Source: Canna indica
Taxonomy: Eukaryota > Streptophyta > Magnoliopsida > Zingiberales > Cannaceae
Direction of reading: 5' to 3'
Length of the DNA stretch: 64,000 nt
Assembly: GCA_034359265.1 (NCBI GenBank)
Contig: CP136896.1
Location: 67,467,501 to 67,531,500 of the forward strand
Below are positions 12,063-23,350 of the stretch, piece by piece (position 1 is the first letter of the stretch; each line of letters begins with the position of its first letter). A model generated the notes under the pieces. That model worked only from the letters and a program-made list of their open reading frames with translations, ran no database searches and had not been told where the DNA came from. The translations under genes were made by a program, and so were the position numbers.

Positions 12063-15000
12063 TTACAACTTGACATTTGAATAAGAGTCATTCAAGAAAG
12101 TTGTTGCAAGCTCCAGCCGAAACTTTTTCATATTCTGTTGATTCCAATCCATTGGTTCTGATTTGATCAAATATGTAATATACTTCATCAGAAAGATACC
12201 ACAATCAACACTCAAATTTTGTTGAGGACATTCAAATATTTCTTTTCTCCAACCTTCTGATTTCATCTGGATGCTAAGGTTGGGGCATATGACATCCAAA
12301 TGTTCATTTGGCATTGATTGAAGCATTGAAAAATTATCCTCGAAATCTTGGGAGGAGTCATGGTAGGATAACGTTGAATTTAGATGAAAGAATAATTTTT
12401 ACTCAATGTCCACCACAAGCAGATGCTAATGTCTTCCGATATCTTTTTCTTGATTTGAATGACGGAGACGGCTACTATTAATGGGCATAAAAATATATTT
12501 AGGAATAGAAGATATGATTGATGACCTTTGAATGTAATTCAATGCAGCAGCCCCATGACTTCTGTAATATCTCTGAAAAAAGAAATAACTTTTTAAGTCT
12601 AAAAGTGCAAAAGTAATGAATTCATACTTTATCAAAACTATAGAATGTCATTAATACATAGAAAAACTCAACTTCCATACTCTGGAAGTGCAAAAGTAAT
12701 GATTCTATACTTTGAGAAAATTCTAGAATTCCAAGAAATAATCCATTAATCAAATTTCACATTTTATCAAAACTATAGAATGTCATTAATACACAGAAAA
12801 ACCCAACTTCTATACTCTGGAAGTGCAAAAGTAATTATTTCATACTTTGTCAAAACTCTGGAATTTCAAAAAATAAACCATTAACCAAATTTCATACTTT
12901 ATCAAAACTATAGAATGTAATTAATACATAGAAAAACCCAACTTTCATACTCTGAAAGTGCAAAAGTAATGATTCCATACTTTGAGAAAACTCTAGAATT
13001 TCAAAAAATAATCCATTAATCAAATTCCACACTTTATCAAAATTATAGAATGTCATTAATACACAGAAAAACCCAACTTTCATACTCTGGAAGTGCAAAA
13101 GTAATGATTCCATACTTTGAGAAAACTCTAAAATTTTAAAAAAAAATCCATTAATCAAATTCCACACTTTATCAAAATTATAGAATGTCATTAATACACA
13201 GAAAAACTCAACTTTCATACTCTGAAAGTGCAAAAGTAATGATTCCATACTTTGAGAAAACTCTAAAATTTCAAAAAATAATCCATTAATCAAATTCCAC
13301 ACTTTATCAAAATTATAGAATGTCATTAATACACAGAAAACCTCAACTTTCATACTCTAGAAGTGCAAAAGTAATGATTTCATACTTTGTCAAAACTCTG
13401 GAATTTCAAGAAATAAACCATTAACCAAATTTCATAATTTATCAAAACTATAGAATGCAATTAATACACAGAAAAACCCAACTTTCATACTTTGGAAGTG
13501 CAAAAGTAATGATTCCATACTTTGAGAAAACTCTAGAATTTCAAGAAATAATCCATTAACCAAATTCCACACTTTATCAAAACTATAGAATGTCATTAAT
13601 ACACAGAAAAATCTAACTTCCATACTCTGAGTGTACAAAAGAAATGATTCCATACTTTGAGAAAACTCTGAAATTTCAAAATTTTGCAAAATAAATGAGA
13701 AATTTACCTCAAAAATTGTGCCCAAATATATATGATTAGTTGGGATGCTACAAATATTCCTTAATAAGATTGACGCGTAGTCATCAATCGTGTCGTCGTC
13801 TATGAGCGCATCGAAGTCTAGTATATTTCATAAACATTCCAAGTTTAAAAAGTAGTGCCCACATCTCCAAATATAATCATTGCTCAATCTAATCAAATAA
13901 AAAATACTAATAAGTATTCAATCTACTAAACCATTCCAGCATATTCAATATAATTTATTGTCCCGCAATAAATACTAGACTCACTCTAATTTCTAATGTA
14001 TTCACTCATAAATACAATTATTGTCCAGCAATTACAATTTAAATTGTAATAACACTCACTCTAATTTATTCAAAGTTAGAAGTAAATTGGCAATGTCCTT
14101 CTCCACATCTTTGAATCATTTCTTAACAGCACCAAAAATAAGAAGAGAGTTATTGTCATTATAGTTATTTGGCTGCATTCTTAAACACTTCGAAAAATTC
14201 AATTTTTACCTTTCGAATAATGTTTCCTTTTGCGGCTGCATGCTTTTTAATAACTTTAGTTTTATCATCTTTTTTCTCCTCATCTTCATCATCCAGACTT
14301 AAATTCAATGGAAAAATTGATGTGGTATCTTTTGTCTCTTGTTTTGACCTCTTAGTGTATCTCTTTGCAACAACTTTTTTCTTTCTTTTGGTTGGTTCCG
14401 GGCTTGCAACAACAACTTTGGTTAGTTCCGGGCTTGGGACAACAATTTCTTCAATCTTCTTCTGAAATTTTTTGGCTTTTTTGCCATTTATTTTTTGTCA
14501 CAGGGGGGTTCCCCTCCTTTCCCTCAGATTATATTTATTCTTTTGAATTGATGTCATCATAACAATAGTCCTATATACAATGCTGGGGTGAGAGGGCATG
14601 CATCAACGATAGATCTCTTCTTCTGCCTTATTTTTTCCTTCATTTCCCTTCGCAAATATCTATTTATGTGTTCTTGGCAGTATTTCGTTACAAAATCAAT
14701 CAATAAATCTTCGACCGTCTGAAAAAAAATTACATAATAAAAAGCCATTTCATAGTTTGGTGAAAGTATGGAATTAGAGAAAATACTATCGAACTAGAAT
14801 AGATATGTAACTTATGTAACTTCATACCCTAGTGTGTGGCCGGAATAAAAGTTGTTCTTCGGCTGAATGAATAAGATTTTCAACAACTTCAAAATGTATC
14901 ATAGACTCCCATTTGGACTCAAGGGTCCTTGTTTGCCAGTTTATAATGACTCATTTCCATAATCTGGGCTTATTTGGTATGGCTCTGGGAACAAAAATGA

Positions 15001-15700
15001 GAATATGTTCAAAAAAATCAACCTTATCAAAGAAAATATAATCCATAAAACAAGTTATTAACAATGTAAAACAAAATATTGACATAAAAAATATCATACT
15101 GACCAGCAAAAGAATAACACAAACATGCATGTAGATGGCAGCTGGGTTAGCTTGTTGTTGTTCAACTACTAATCTGATTCTTTCCCCAATGGAGGAGATT
15201 TGTCCGGTTACGAATGAATATATACAATTGGACCAATTGTACTTACTAATGTCATTCAGGTTATCTACATAACCCAACAAATAACCCGATACACGATATC
15301 TGGAAGTACAAAACAATATACAGAAAAATACATATAAAATGTACAAACGATAAAAATCCTCTATATCTTGAGGATTGTTAGAGCCATGTACTTGAATCAT
15401 TATGTCTTCAATTTGTGTCCTACCAGGTGCTGCTCCATCAGGAAAAAAATTAGCCTTTATATAGCCCTCGCAAGTGGCTTCACTTGCCTCCTCTGGTGTT
15501 ACAATTATTTCTCCATGATTAGACAGGCCTAAGAGGAGAGCCACGTCAGATTCCAAAAACGTTACCTCCTTTCTTTTGAAGTTAAAAACTAGGTCTTTCA
15601 CCCATTGCTTCATAATTAAGAAAAATAAATTCCTAGACATTGGGAATTCTCCTATGTCCAAGAATATTCCAAAAGGGGTGGTCTATATCAAAGCTTTCTC
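12063..15700 (-). pseudogene. Plant mobile domain + ULP1 (C48) protease-like gene carried by the MULE
   Basis: Transcribed right to left. The N-terminal part (15661-14951) has FPMSRNLFFLIMKQW, then FLESDVALLLGLSNHG and YNWSNCIYSF, the layout of the aminotransferase-like plant mobile domain in MULE-borne ULP genes. A Lys/Asp/Glu-rich linker follows (about 14480-14165; LDDEDEEKKDDKTKVIKKH). The C-terminal end (12326-12063) carries QNLSVDCGIFLMKYI, including the ULP1 nucleophile Cys in DCGIF, and stops normally. An IFMPIN fragment (about 12490) marks the start of the protease domain, but the His-Trp motif expected next is not seen. ULP1 proteases cleave SUMO; activity here is unlikely. The 12.6-13.7 kb tandem array interrupts the gene. 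Confidence 0.75.
12620..13700. repeat. Tandem array B, ~135-bp unit, about eight copies
   Basis: Each unit holds CATACTTTATCAAAACTATA, ATTAATACACAGAAAAACC, CATACTCTGGAAGTGCAAAA and CATACTTTGAGAAAACTCTA. Unit length near 135 bp (a multiple of three) leaves a long minus-strand frame open at 12892-13353, giving a repeating 45-residue peptide (MTFYNFDKVWNLINGLFFEI in each unit). It lies inside the ULP-like gene. I take it as satellite rather than protein, but the phase is notable. Confidence 0.8.
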
Positions 15701-16079
15701 ATGTGAACTTATGTGAATGCTTTGCAGGTTGCCCCAATTATGCTCTGAACCTAGTCGGAAGAACCTTCTGAATCTATATACATAGCAATTTCATTGAAGG
15801 ACATGTCCATGTCCTTTTATCACTATTGAGGGTGGTGCATAAGAGGGTTCTGCTAATTATGTTCCACAACCTTCATCTTGTTGATTTGGAGCTTGCTGAC
15901 TTCTATCATCAATTGGGTATGCAACATAAGTAGTTTATTGTTTAAAAAATAAGATAAGATCTAATCGTTAATAAACAAAGAAAATAACAGACTCATACCT
16001 GCAAAGCTAACCTTGCGAGTGCTGTGTCAGGTCCTTATTTTCCAAATATAATTCTAAAAAAACTAAGCACCACATTTCA

Positions 16080-17300
16080 TTGAAAATAAATGAATCATTG
16101 GATAAATGATATATAGAAGTTTATATAAGCCTTAATGTTTTAATATTGGACTAATTTATGACTCATATATGACCATTCCATATTTTTCCAAAAGTGTGGA
16201 AAGGATCTGAATTTATAATATTTCAAAAATATTTCAATAAATTTTCCAATAAACTATATATAGAAGTCAACATTAAGCCAATTAATGTAATATTACCTTA
16301 ATTTATGACAATTTCATACTTTTGCAAAAGTATGAAATTGCATTTACATTATATTATTTCATAAATTTATCAACTTATATTTTTGTAATAGGGTCATATA
16401 AAATCAAATAGTATTTGAACTCAAATAAAATCAAATAGTACTCAATAAAACAATATTCCATACTTCTTTAAAAGTCTATAACTAACAAAAAAAATTAGAT
16501 TTTATTCAAAATATGAAATCATTGGATAAATGAAATATAGAAGTCTATATAAACCGTAATGTTTCAATATTGAACTAATTTATGACCCATATATGATTAT
16601 GTCATACTTTTGGGAAAGTTGGATGTGAACTAATTTACAAAAGAAGAGTATAAAAATATATAAAAGGGTTTGCATAAAGCTTATTAAATCATGATTGATC
16701 CAATTTATGGACATTTTATACTTTTCCAAAAGTGTGAAAATGAACTGAATTTATGATATTTCAAAAGTATTTCAATAAATTTGTCAATAAACGATATATA
16801 GAAATCAACATTAAGCTAATTAATGAATATTATCCTAATTTATGGCAATTTCATACTTTTGCAAAAGTATGAAATTGTATTTACATTATACTATTTTATA
16901 AGTTTATCAACATATATATTTGTAATAGGATCATATAAAATCAAATAGTACTTGGACTCAAATAAAACCAAAAAGTACTTGATAAAATAGTATTCTATAC
17001 TTCTTAAAAAGTCTATAACTAATATAAAAAAACTAGATTTCATTCAAAATATAGAAACAATATATATATGCATATATAAGTCTATATAAAGCTAATAAAT
17101 GCAATATTACCCTAATTATTGACAAATTCACACTTTTGCAAAAGTATGAAATCACATTAAAATCATACTATTTAATTTCTATAAATCTTGAAAATTTGAA
17201 ATTAGGGCACAAGCTCATAAAAGACTCAAATATAATCAAATAGTATTCAATAAAATAGTATTCCATATTTTTGCAGAAGTATGAAATTGCACTGAAATTA
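16080..17300. repeat. Array C, ~537-bp repeat with long perfect palindromes
   Basis: Two and a half copies. A perfect 30-bp palindrome (AATTTCATACTTTT plus its reverse complement) lies at 16310-16339 and again at 16847-16876; a slightly decayed copy lies at 17124-17151. Flanking text (ATAAATTTATCAATAAACGATATATAGAAGTC, CAAATAGTACTCAATAAAA) also repeats. No coding signal. Confidence 0.8.
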
Positions 17301-17785
17301 GATGAGTTATTCTTAAATAGTAAACAACAAAATATGTAATTTGTAATAATTAAAGGTAATAAATAAAAACTAAGGAAGCCGTTAATAAAAGTTGAAATTT
17401 ATACCACTTGGATTTGGAAAATTAGGGCACACCATCAAAGTTACAGTGAGGAGCTTACCTGCGGGGTTAGGAGCTTTAAAGAACTTGTTCGGAGAATGAG
17501 GCGGTAACACTGAGGTATGATGTGGCGATTGGAGCGATTTGGGAGGTAACAGAGGACGCGAGAACACATGGTGACGGTTTGCTTCAAGGGCTTTGTGCGG
17601 GATGCGAGAACACATGGTCGCGATTTCCTTCCAGGGATTCGGCCGGAGAAGACAACAGAGGACGGCGGTTTCCTTCCGGTGATTCAAGTGGCGACAACGG
17701 CAATAAAGGAAGACGAAAGGGCGATTGATAAAAAGGTAAAAAGTAAGGTCGAGCGGTAAAAAGTAGTAGAGATGAACGAGAAACC

Positions 17786-17980
17786 CTATGAACCAGTTTT
17801 TTTCCTTAAACCTTGTTGAACCGGTTCAAACTTTGTTGAACCGGTCGGCCAGTGTCCAAACCAACCTCCAGGGGCAAAACCGAAAAAATAAACTTTAAAT
17901 TATGGTTTTGGGAATATCCAATTGAAAGTTATGGATTTGGAAAAAAGATGAGAGGAAAATATGGTTTTGGGTATTTGCTC
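17786..17980 (-). repeat. Right terminal inverted repeat of inner MULE
   Basis: Reverse complement of the 7070-7265 end, including CCATAACTTTCAATTGGATA and GAACCGGTTCAACAAGG. Just inside it a short GC-rich stretch (17490-17760) gives only small ORFs that I do not accept as genes. Confidence 0.85.
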
Positions 17981-18189
17981 AAAAATTTTTACATATATTG
18001 AAAATATAAACAAGATTATTGTTGTCATTTTCAACCTTGTACCAAAGTAACAAGCCATTGTTACTCCAAATTAAAGTAATAAGAAAATGGGCCTTGTGTA
18101 CTATCCCGATACATCATTCTTATTTTGTCAATGATATGTTTTCACAAACGAATATGGGATAACTTGTGTTTTCAAGTGTTATACCTTAA

Positions 18190-18840
18190 AATTATGTGAA
18201 ATGAACGACCCTTTAACTGACTCAAAATGAATAAATTTTTATTATTCATAATATATTTTTTTCAAAAATTCATATTAATATTATAGTAGATAAAAATTTA
18301 TTTTAGGGGTTAATAATATTTTTTTTAAAAAAATATGTTTAACATAATATTTTTCAGAAAAAATTAAATAGTTAAATTATACATTTTTTAAAGTAAAATG
18401 CAACTTAAATTAATTTTTTAACAATCCTTATAATATTTCTTGTAGTGCCTAAAGAATTTATTACTAGCCAAAATTACTATTTTTTATTTTTTATAATGAA
18501 AACTTACTATAAATAAAAATGGTATATAATTTATGCACTTAAATACTTTTGCACTATAAAAATAAAAAAATAATTTTGACTACTAATAAATTTTTTAGAC
18601 ACTAAAAAAATATTACAATGATTGTTAAAAAATTAATTTGTGTTGCATTTTACTCGTATAATTTAAGTATTTAAAAAATTTTAAAAAATATTTTAAACAT
18701 TTTAAAAATAAAAAACAATAACATTAGCCACTAAAATAAATTTTTATCTACTACAATATTAATATGAATTGCTGAAAAAAATATTATAAATAATAAAAAA
18801 AATTATTTATTTTGAGTCACTTAAAGATTTTTAGAAAAGT
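18190..18840. repeat. Long near-perfect hairpin, ~640 bp
   Basis: The arm 18190-18495 reads again in reverse complement at 18540-18840. Examples: GATAAAAATTTATTTTAG against CTAAAATAAATTTTTATC, GTAAAATGCAACTTAAATTAA against its complement near 18650, and GACTCAAAATGAATAA against TTATTTATTTTGAGTC. Only about 40 bp separate the arms. It lies in the right arm of the outer MULE; the left arm near 6050-6120 holds related text. Confidence 0.75.
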
Positions 18841-19439
18841 ATTTAATTAGTAAAAGAAAATTATATTTCAAAATAAATGAAAAATTTAGAACTTTGGACA
18901 TTTAATTATGGATCGGTGAAAATCCAAATCCATATTATGGAACTGGGAAAATCGCATGTCCAAAGTTATGGATTTAGGTAATTGCTCTAATATATTTATG
19001 GCTTAATTATGTTTTTGATCCTCAAAAATATTATATTTTTTCATTTGGTCTTTTCTTTTTTAAAAGTTTCCATTTAGTCCATCAAAAATTATTTTCGTTT
19101 ATGTTTGGTTCATCCGTTAACTTTTAATGTTAGTGCTAACATGAAATGCTAACATGGATTAAAGATGGACCAAACAGAAAAAAGAAGAAGATATTTTAAT
19201 TGACTATATGGAACATGGTTTAAAATCTCGGTACCGGTACCGATTTTGGTCATCGGCTGGTACCGGTATATACTGGTATCGTACCGTACCAACATACGGT
19301 ACGGACCGATATGAAAATACATACCGGCCATTTTTTTTAAAGAAATAACTTCAAATCTCCAATAACCACATAATTGACGAAGAAAATGCTTAAAATCAAT
19401 ATTCAAATGTCAAATATATGAATACAATATTTAAATTGC

Positions 19440-19885
19440 AGACAAATGACGTCCGTCGTACCCATACATATATTGGGCTTCGGGACATACACGACTAAGG
19501 TCAACACCGTAGGTCTCTAATGCCCATATTTAGAAATTTTCCTATGGCATAATATCTTGGTATTCATTATACCACATTGACATTAGCATTTCTTTGTTGG
19601 GATTCCAAGAACTAGACCATGTATCATCAGTTGAGTAGGTATTGGATACAGAGTAGGTGAATTCAGAAACCTTTTACAAACTACTCATCATATCGTGATG
19701 GTAATCTTGCAAAACTGTTGGTCCACCTCGAGTACGCCGACCTCTCTTCTCGTACGCTCTCATCCCAGTTGATCCTCCGGTTCTAGCACCATGGTCATCA
19801 TCTTGGATGGCGTGATCGAAGTATTGCTCATTTGTCCATAGATCATCAGGTGGCAGTGTCGATGGCACGACGATGTCTTCTCCAC

Positions 19886-19946
<61 letters not shown>

Positions 19947-22790
19947 TCCGTCTTTTATGCTGCTACTGCTATGAACGGAGGGCTCGTCTTCTTCATCCTC
20001 TTCTGCTTCTGTAATCGCATCCAAATGATCAATTGGTCGTTTATCTTTGGCTTTGCCTTTTGCCTTTGAAGGTGTTACCTTCTTTTTTCCCTTTGATTGG
20101 GAAGATGGAGAGTCTGATTCGGATCGACATCTTGCTTGCCGAATTCGTTAAGAGTCCAAGGGAGTAATGGTCATGTCTTCTGGTTGGCTCTCAGACTCAA
20201 GTGCATCAGATATAATTGGTGAAGGCTGAGGTGGTTCGCCTGGTTCATCAAGAAGAGGTCGGTCGCTCTCCATTGCACTCTACCAATCAATTATCGGGTC
20301 CGCATCGTCTTGGATGAACTCGACATCGAATGGATCTACATGTTGAATATATATCTTCGTTTTGTAATGTCTGCATTCAAAGACGCATGTTGTAATAAAC
20401 GTATACTAGCTTCTCTAATCGGGCATATGAAAGCGGGTTGTGCGGCTTTGTATGAATCAAGGCGAAGGTCGACCAATTTCTCTCGCATCCACTTGATGAT
20501 GTGGTTTGCGAGAGGATACGTGTTACAATCTTTCGAAGAGTTGGAGCTTTGGTTCCAAATTGCAACCACCATTCAACTGCAATAGATTTAAAATTGACGT
20601 TAGTAACAAGATTACCAATTTTATCATTAATAAATAAATTGAAAAAAATTATATCTACCTGGATCCATAGAATCTCGACACGATATTGCAAATGGATCTC
20701 CGAAATTGCCACTTGAATCTCGAAAATATCTTGATTCATTTAGAGCTTGTGACGCTTCTCTGGTTGATGCCGACATTCATTGTATGACCTTGCGAAACGA
20801 ATATAACAAACTATCCATCATTCCAAGATCATATCGATACTGGTACGCAGGATTTAAATAATATGCTAAAAAATTATAAATTTAATAAGTAATTTAGCAT
20901 AATGAATTAAAATTAAATAAATTTTAGAAAATTAAATAAAAAATTACCCGCGATGTGTATGTCACAACCCATTTGATCCTCTCACCTCTGGGAGATAATG
21001 TCGATGAAGGGTTTATACTTGGTTGGAGAAATCATAACCCTCTTGATTTCTACTTGTGCTTGGTGGAAGTAGTGATAGAGACGACCCATTTGAGGCATTT
21101 TTTCCATATTCACCTGTCGTAGAACCTTGTACAATGGTTCTACAGCGACGACTGTCTCCGCAACGCAATCCCAGAAGCGCGTGTTGAGAATATACTTCTT
21201 GGTTTGCTTTCCATCAGTAGTTTCGGCATATCTTGATGTAGACCATTCCTCACTTGTAAACATTGATCGAAGGCTCATCTTACGTTGTTGGAGCGACCTT
21301 AATGAGATGAAATTGGTTGCAAAATGAGTCACTCCCGGTCGAAGAATTTCACCTAAAATATGGAATTATTATTAGTAATTATCACCTAAACTAATTAATA
21401 AATAAATACTATAAATTATTTTTTAAAAATACCTTATGTAAATTTTCTCATAAGGGCGTGTACCCATGTGTGGTTGTATATGAAGCGCATAATTTATTGC
21501 GCCTTATTTACCGTCGTCTTCACCATCGGTATATCACCGATATCTTTCATCATTAGGTCTACACAATGGACTGCACATGGAGTCCAATATATATGAGAAT
21601 AATCCAGTTCAATTATCTCACATGTCATTTTGAAATTGGCTCCGTTGCCGGTTATAATTTGAACAAAGTTCTAGGGTCCATTCTCCTCGATCACCTCCTT
21701 CATCAACTTTGAGATGTAGAGAGCGCTATGGACTTCATCGAACGCGTTCACCAACTTATGATAGATAACCCTCCTATTGCAATAGATGAGGAAGTTGATG
21801 ATGCTCATTCGGGTTGGCCCAGTCCAACTATCGCACATCAACCTGCATCCGTAATCCCCCTATTGCCGCTTGATTCCGTCGATCTATTGATTTATTTCCT
21901 TGACCTCTTCTTCAAGGAAAGGTCCTGAAATTTTATACGGAGTTGGAGGGATAATATATGGGCCTACCTTTTGGATGGTAGACACTAAAGTTCGGTAGTA
22001 TGGGTTATTAGATGCATTTGCGAGAATCCGGCTGAAGTGGAACCATTTGGAGATAGCTTTCCCCAACTCCCACTTCTTCGTCTTGGCCCAAGCATCATCT
22101 ATGCGAGGTTGCTTTGCTGATGAAGGAGGAAATACCCTGGGATCAAGATTAGAAATATTAACATTAGTTTTCCTACCACTTGCTCCAAGGTTTGTGAAGA
22201 ATCCACGAATGCCTCCTCTACTGCCTCCTCTGCTTTGAGTTTGAGGTGCTCTCATGCTAGAACTCCGACCAATATAAGGACCAGAGGGAATTGGACCGCT
22301 TCGGTCCATTGCTCCGGTAGCCGAAGTTGAGCCGACGCTGCTTAAGCCACCGCTGCCACTGCTGCCGCCATATTCGAATTGAGATATGGGATAATACATC
22401 TGTTCTCATTCGAATTCAGCATGCTCCAATGAAGCTCGAATGTCGGCTTGAAGTTCCGCCTCCTCGTCGTAATCGCCACCTCGAGCCTCATAATGGCCAC
22501 CGCTGACATCTTGGGTAGCTCGTCGGTCGAACTCGGCTTATTGAACTGCATTCTTAAGACGTTGCTCCTTCTTGTTGTTGAGTTGCGCTTTGAACATCTT
22601 TCGGACTTCGGGCGGTACTTTGGGGCAATTGACGACGTCGCCACATCCTCCGGCCAAGTGTTGCTTCAATCGAGTGATGTCTCCACCACGTGAAATTATA
22701 TCACACTGGAGTCATTGCCAGTGATGAGCCTTCTCCAACTGACGACCGTGCTGCCATGCGGGGTCGGCTTGAGATTTCGGCGTCATTTCG
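19440..22790 (-). pseudogene. hAT transposase (BED finger, DUF659, hATC), multiple stops
   Basis: Read right to left. A BED-type finger region (CDIISRGGDITRLKQHLAG, then GDVVNCPKVPPEVRKMF) lies near 22710-22580. A Gly/Ser-rich linker follows (22399-22180), then KWFHFSRILANASNNPYY. DUF659 (about 21870-21480) shows CDSWTGPTRMSIINFLIYC, NGANFK and WTPCAVHCVDLM. A hATC dimerisation domain (about 20590-20400) shows LSQTTSSSGCERNWSTFALI and LEKLVYVYYNMRL. In-frame stops occur near 22546, 21890 and 21470, among others, with introns or breaks between. The acidic tail at 19674-20024 has a run of about 18 Asp. The gene is non-functional. Confidence 0.85.
19893..19947. repeat. (CAT)n trinucleotide repeat in transposase tail
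   Basis: About 18 uninterrupted CAT/ATC triplets, read as a poly-Asp run on the minus strand. The sister copy near 1920 has only GGDDDG at this place, so the tract expanded after the copies diverged. Confidence 0.9.
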
Positions 22791-23221
22791 ACAGAATTTT
22801 GATGTAGGAATTAATTAAAAAAATGATGTGTGTGAGAAAGATTGAGAGAGATTGAGAGTTTAGAAGGGTGAGTGAGGGTGAAATGAGTATTTTGGGGGCT
22901 TTATATAGCCCCCAAAACAATCGAAACCCGGCCCCAAACGACTCTATAGTCGTTTGGGATTATTGTTCATCATACCGCCCGATATGCACATAATATCGCC
23001 CGGGCAGTATGAGGCATATACCGCCCATACCGGGAAGTATGAGGCATATACCGCCCATACCGAGCGATATATGACAAATACCGCCATATACCGCCCGGTA
23101 TACACGATATACTTGGTTTTTTTCTAAATACCGGGTATATTGTATACCAAAAACTTAAAATATCGATAAATATCGGGCATACCGCCCGGTATGATACGGT
23201 ATTTTAATCCATGATATGGAA

Positions 23222-23350
23222 TATATATATATATATATATATTAATAACCTAAAACATGATTATATATTGTTATGCTTTAGGTTATTAAAATGTATATTA
23301 CAATACTTTAGGTTATTAAAATATATATTTTTTCATCTACTTTCCTAAAA
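23222..23350. repeat. (AT)n tract and AATAACCTAAA repeats
   Basis: A short AT dinucleotide run at 23221-23241 is followed by three copies of a TTAGGTTATTAAAAT-like phrase. No gene. Confidence 0.6.

Larger units (their letters stand above)
7070..17980. mobile_element. Inner MULE of the ULP1-carrying (Kaonashi-like) type, 10.9 kb
   Basis: Long inverted ends pair 7070-7265 with 17786-17980: GAGCAAATACCCAAAACCATA..., then a shared GGTTCAACAAAGTTTGAACC motif, about 90 percent identical by eye. Flanks AAAAAAATT and AAAAATTTT are a weak 9-bp duplication. Cargo is a MuDR-type transposase on the plus strand and a plant-mobile-domain plus ULP1 protease gene on the minus strand, converging on the middle. 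This gene pair is known from ULP-bearing MULEs of rice and melon. Both genes are broken. The terminal sequence resembles that of the enclosing MULE, so the two are likely related. Confidence 0.8.
5964..18987. mobile_element. Outer MULE (Mutator-like element), 13.0 kb
   Basis: An exact 9-bp repeat TAATATATT lies at 5955-5963 and 18988-18996, the length characteristic of MULEs. The left end reads GAACAATTACCCAAAT; the right end, reverse complemented, reads GAGCAATTACCTAAAT. Homology continues for over 100 bp inward (CATAATT..., TATAATTTTTTTT, AAATCTTTAAGTGACTC-like text). Its own body is AT-rich and non-coding (5964-7069 and 17981-18987); the rest is a second MULE nested inside. It stops 60 bp upstream of the RimM start codon. 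Confidence 0.8.
19214..23213 (-). mobile_element. hAT transposon, 4.0 kb, full-length but with broken transposase
   Basis: Perfect 8-bp duplication ATATGGAA at 19206-19213 and 23214-23221. Ends CATGGTTTAAAATCTCGG and TATTTTAATCCATG. Subterminal DNA is rich in ACCGGTATA and ACCGCCCGGTAT words at both ends. It is the long relative of the deleted copy at 1270-2595 and the likely model for the MITE at 853-1138. Confidence 0.9.

Noticed and set aside
10975..13700. Regularly spaced repeats as a CRISPR-like array
   Set aside because: The units are contiguous tandem repeats with similar rather than unique spacers, in a plant transposon.
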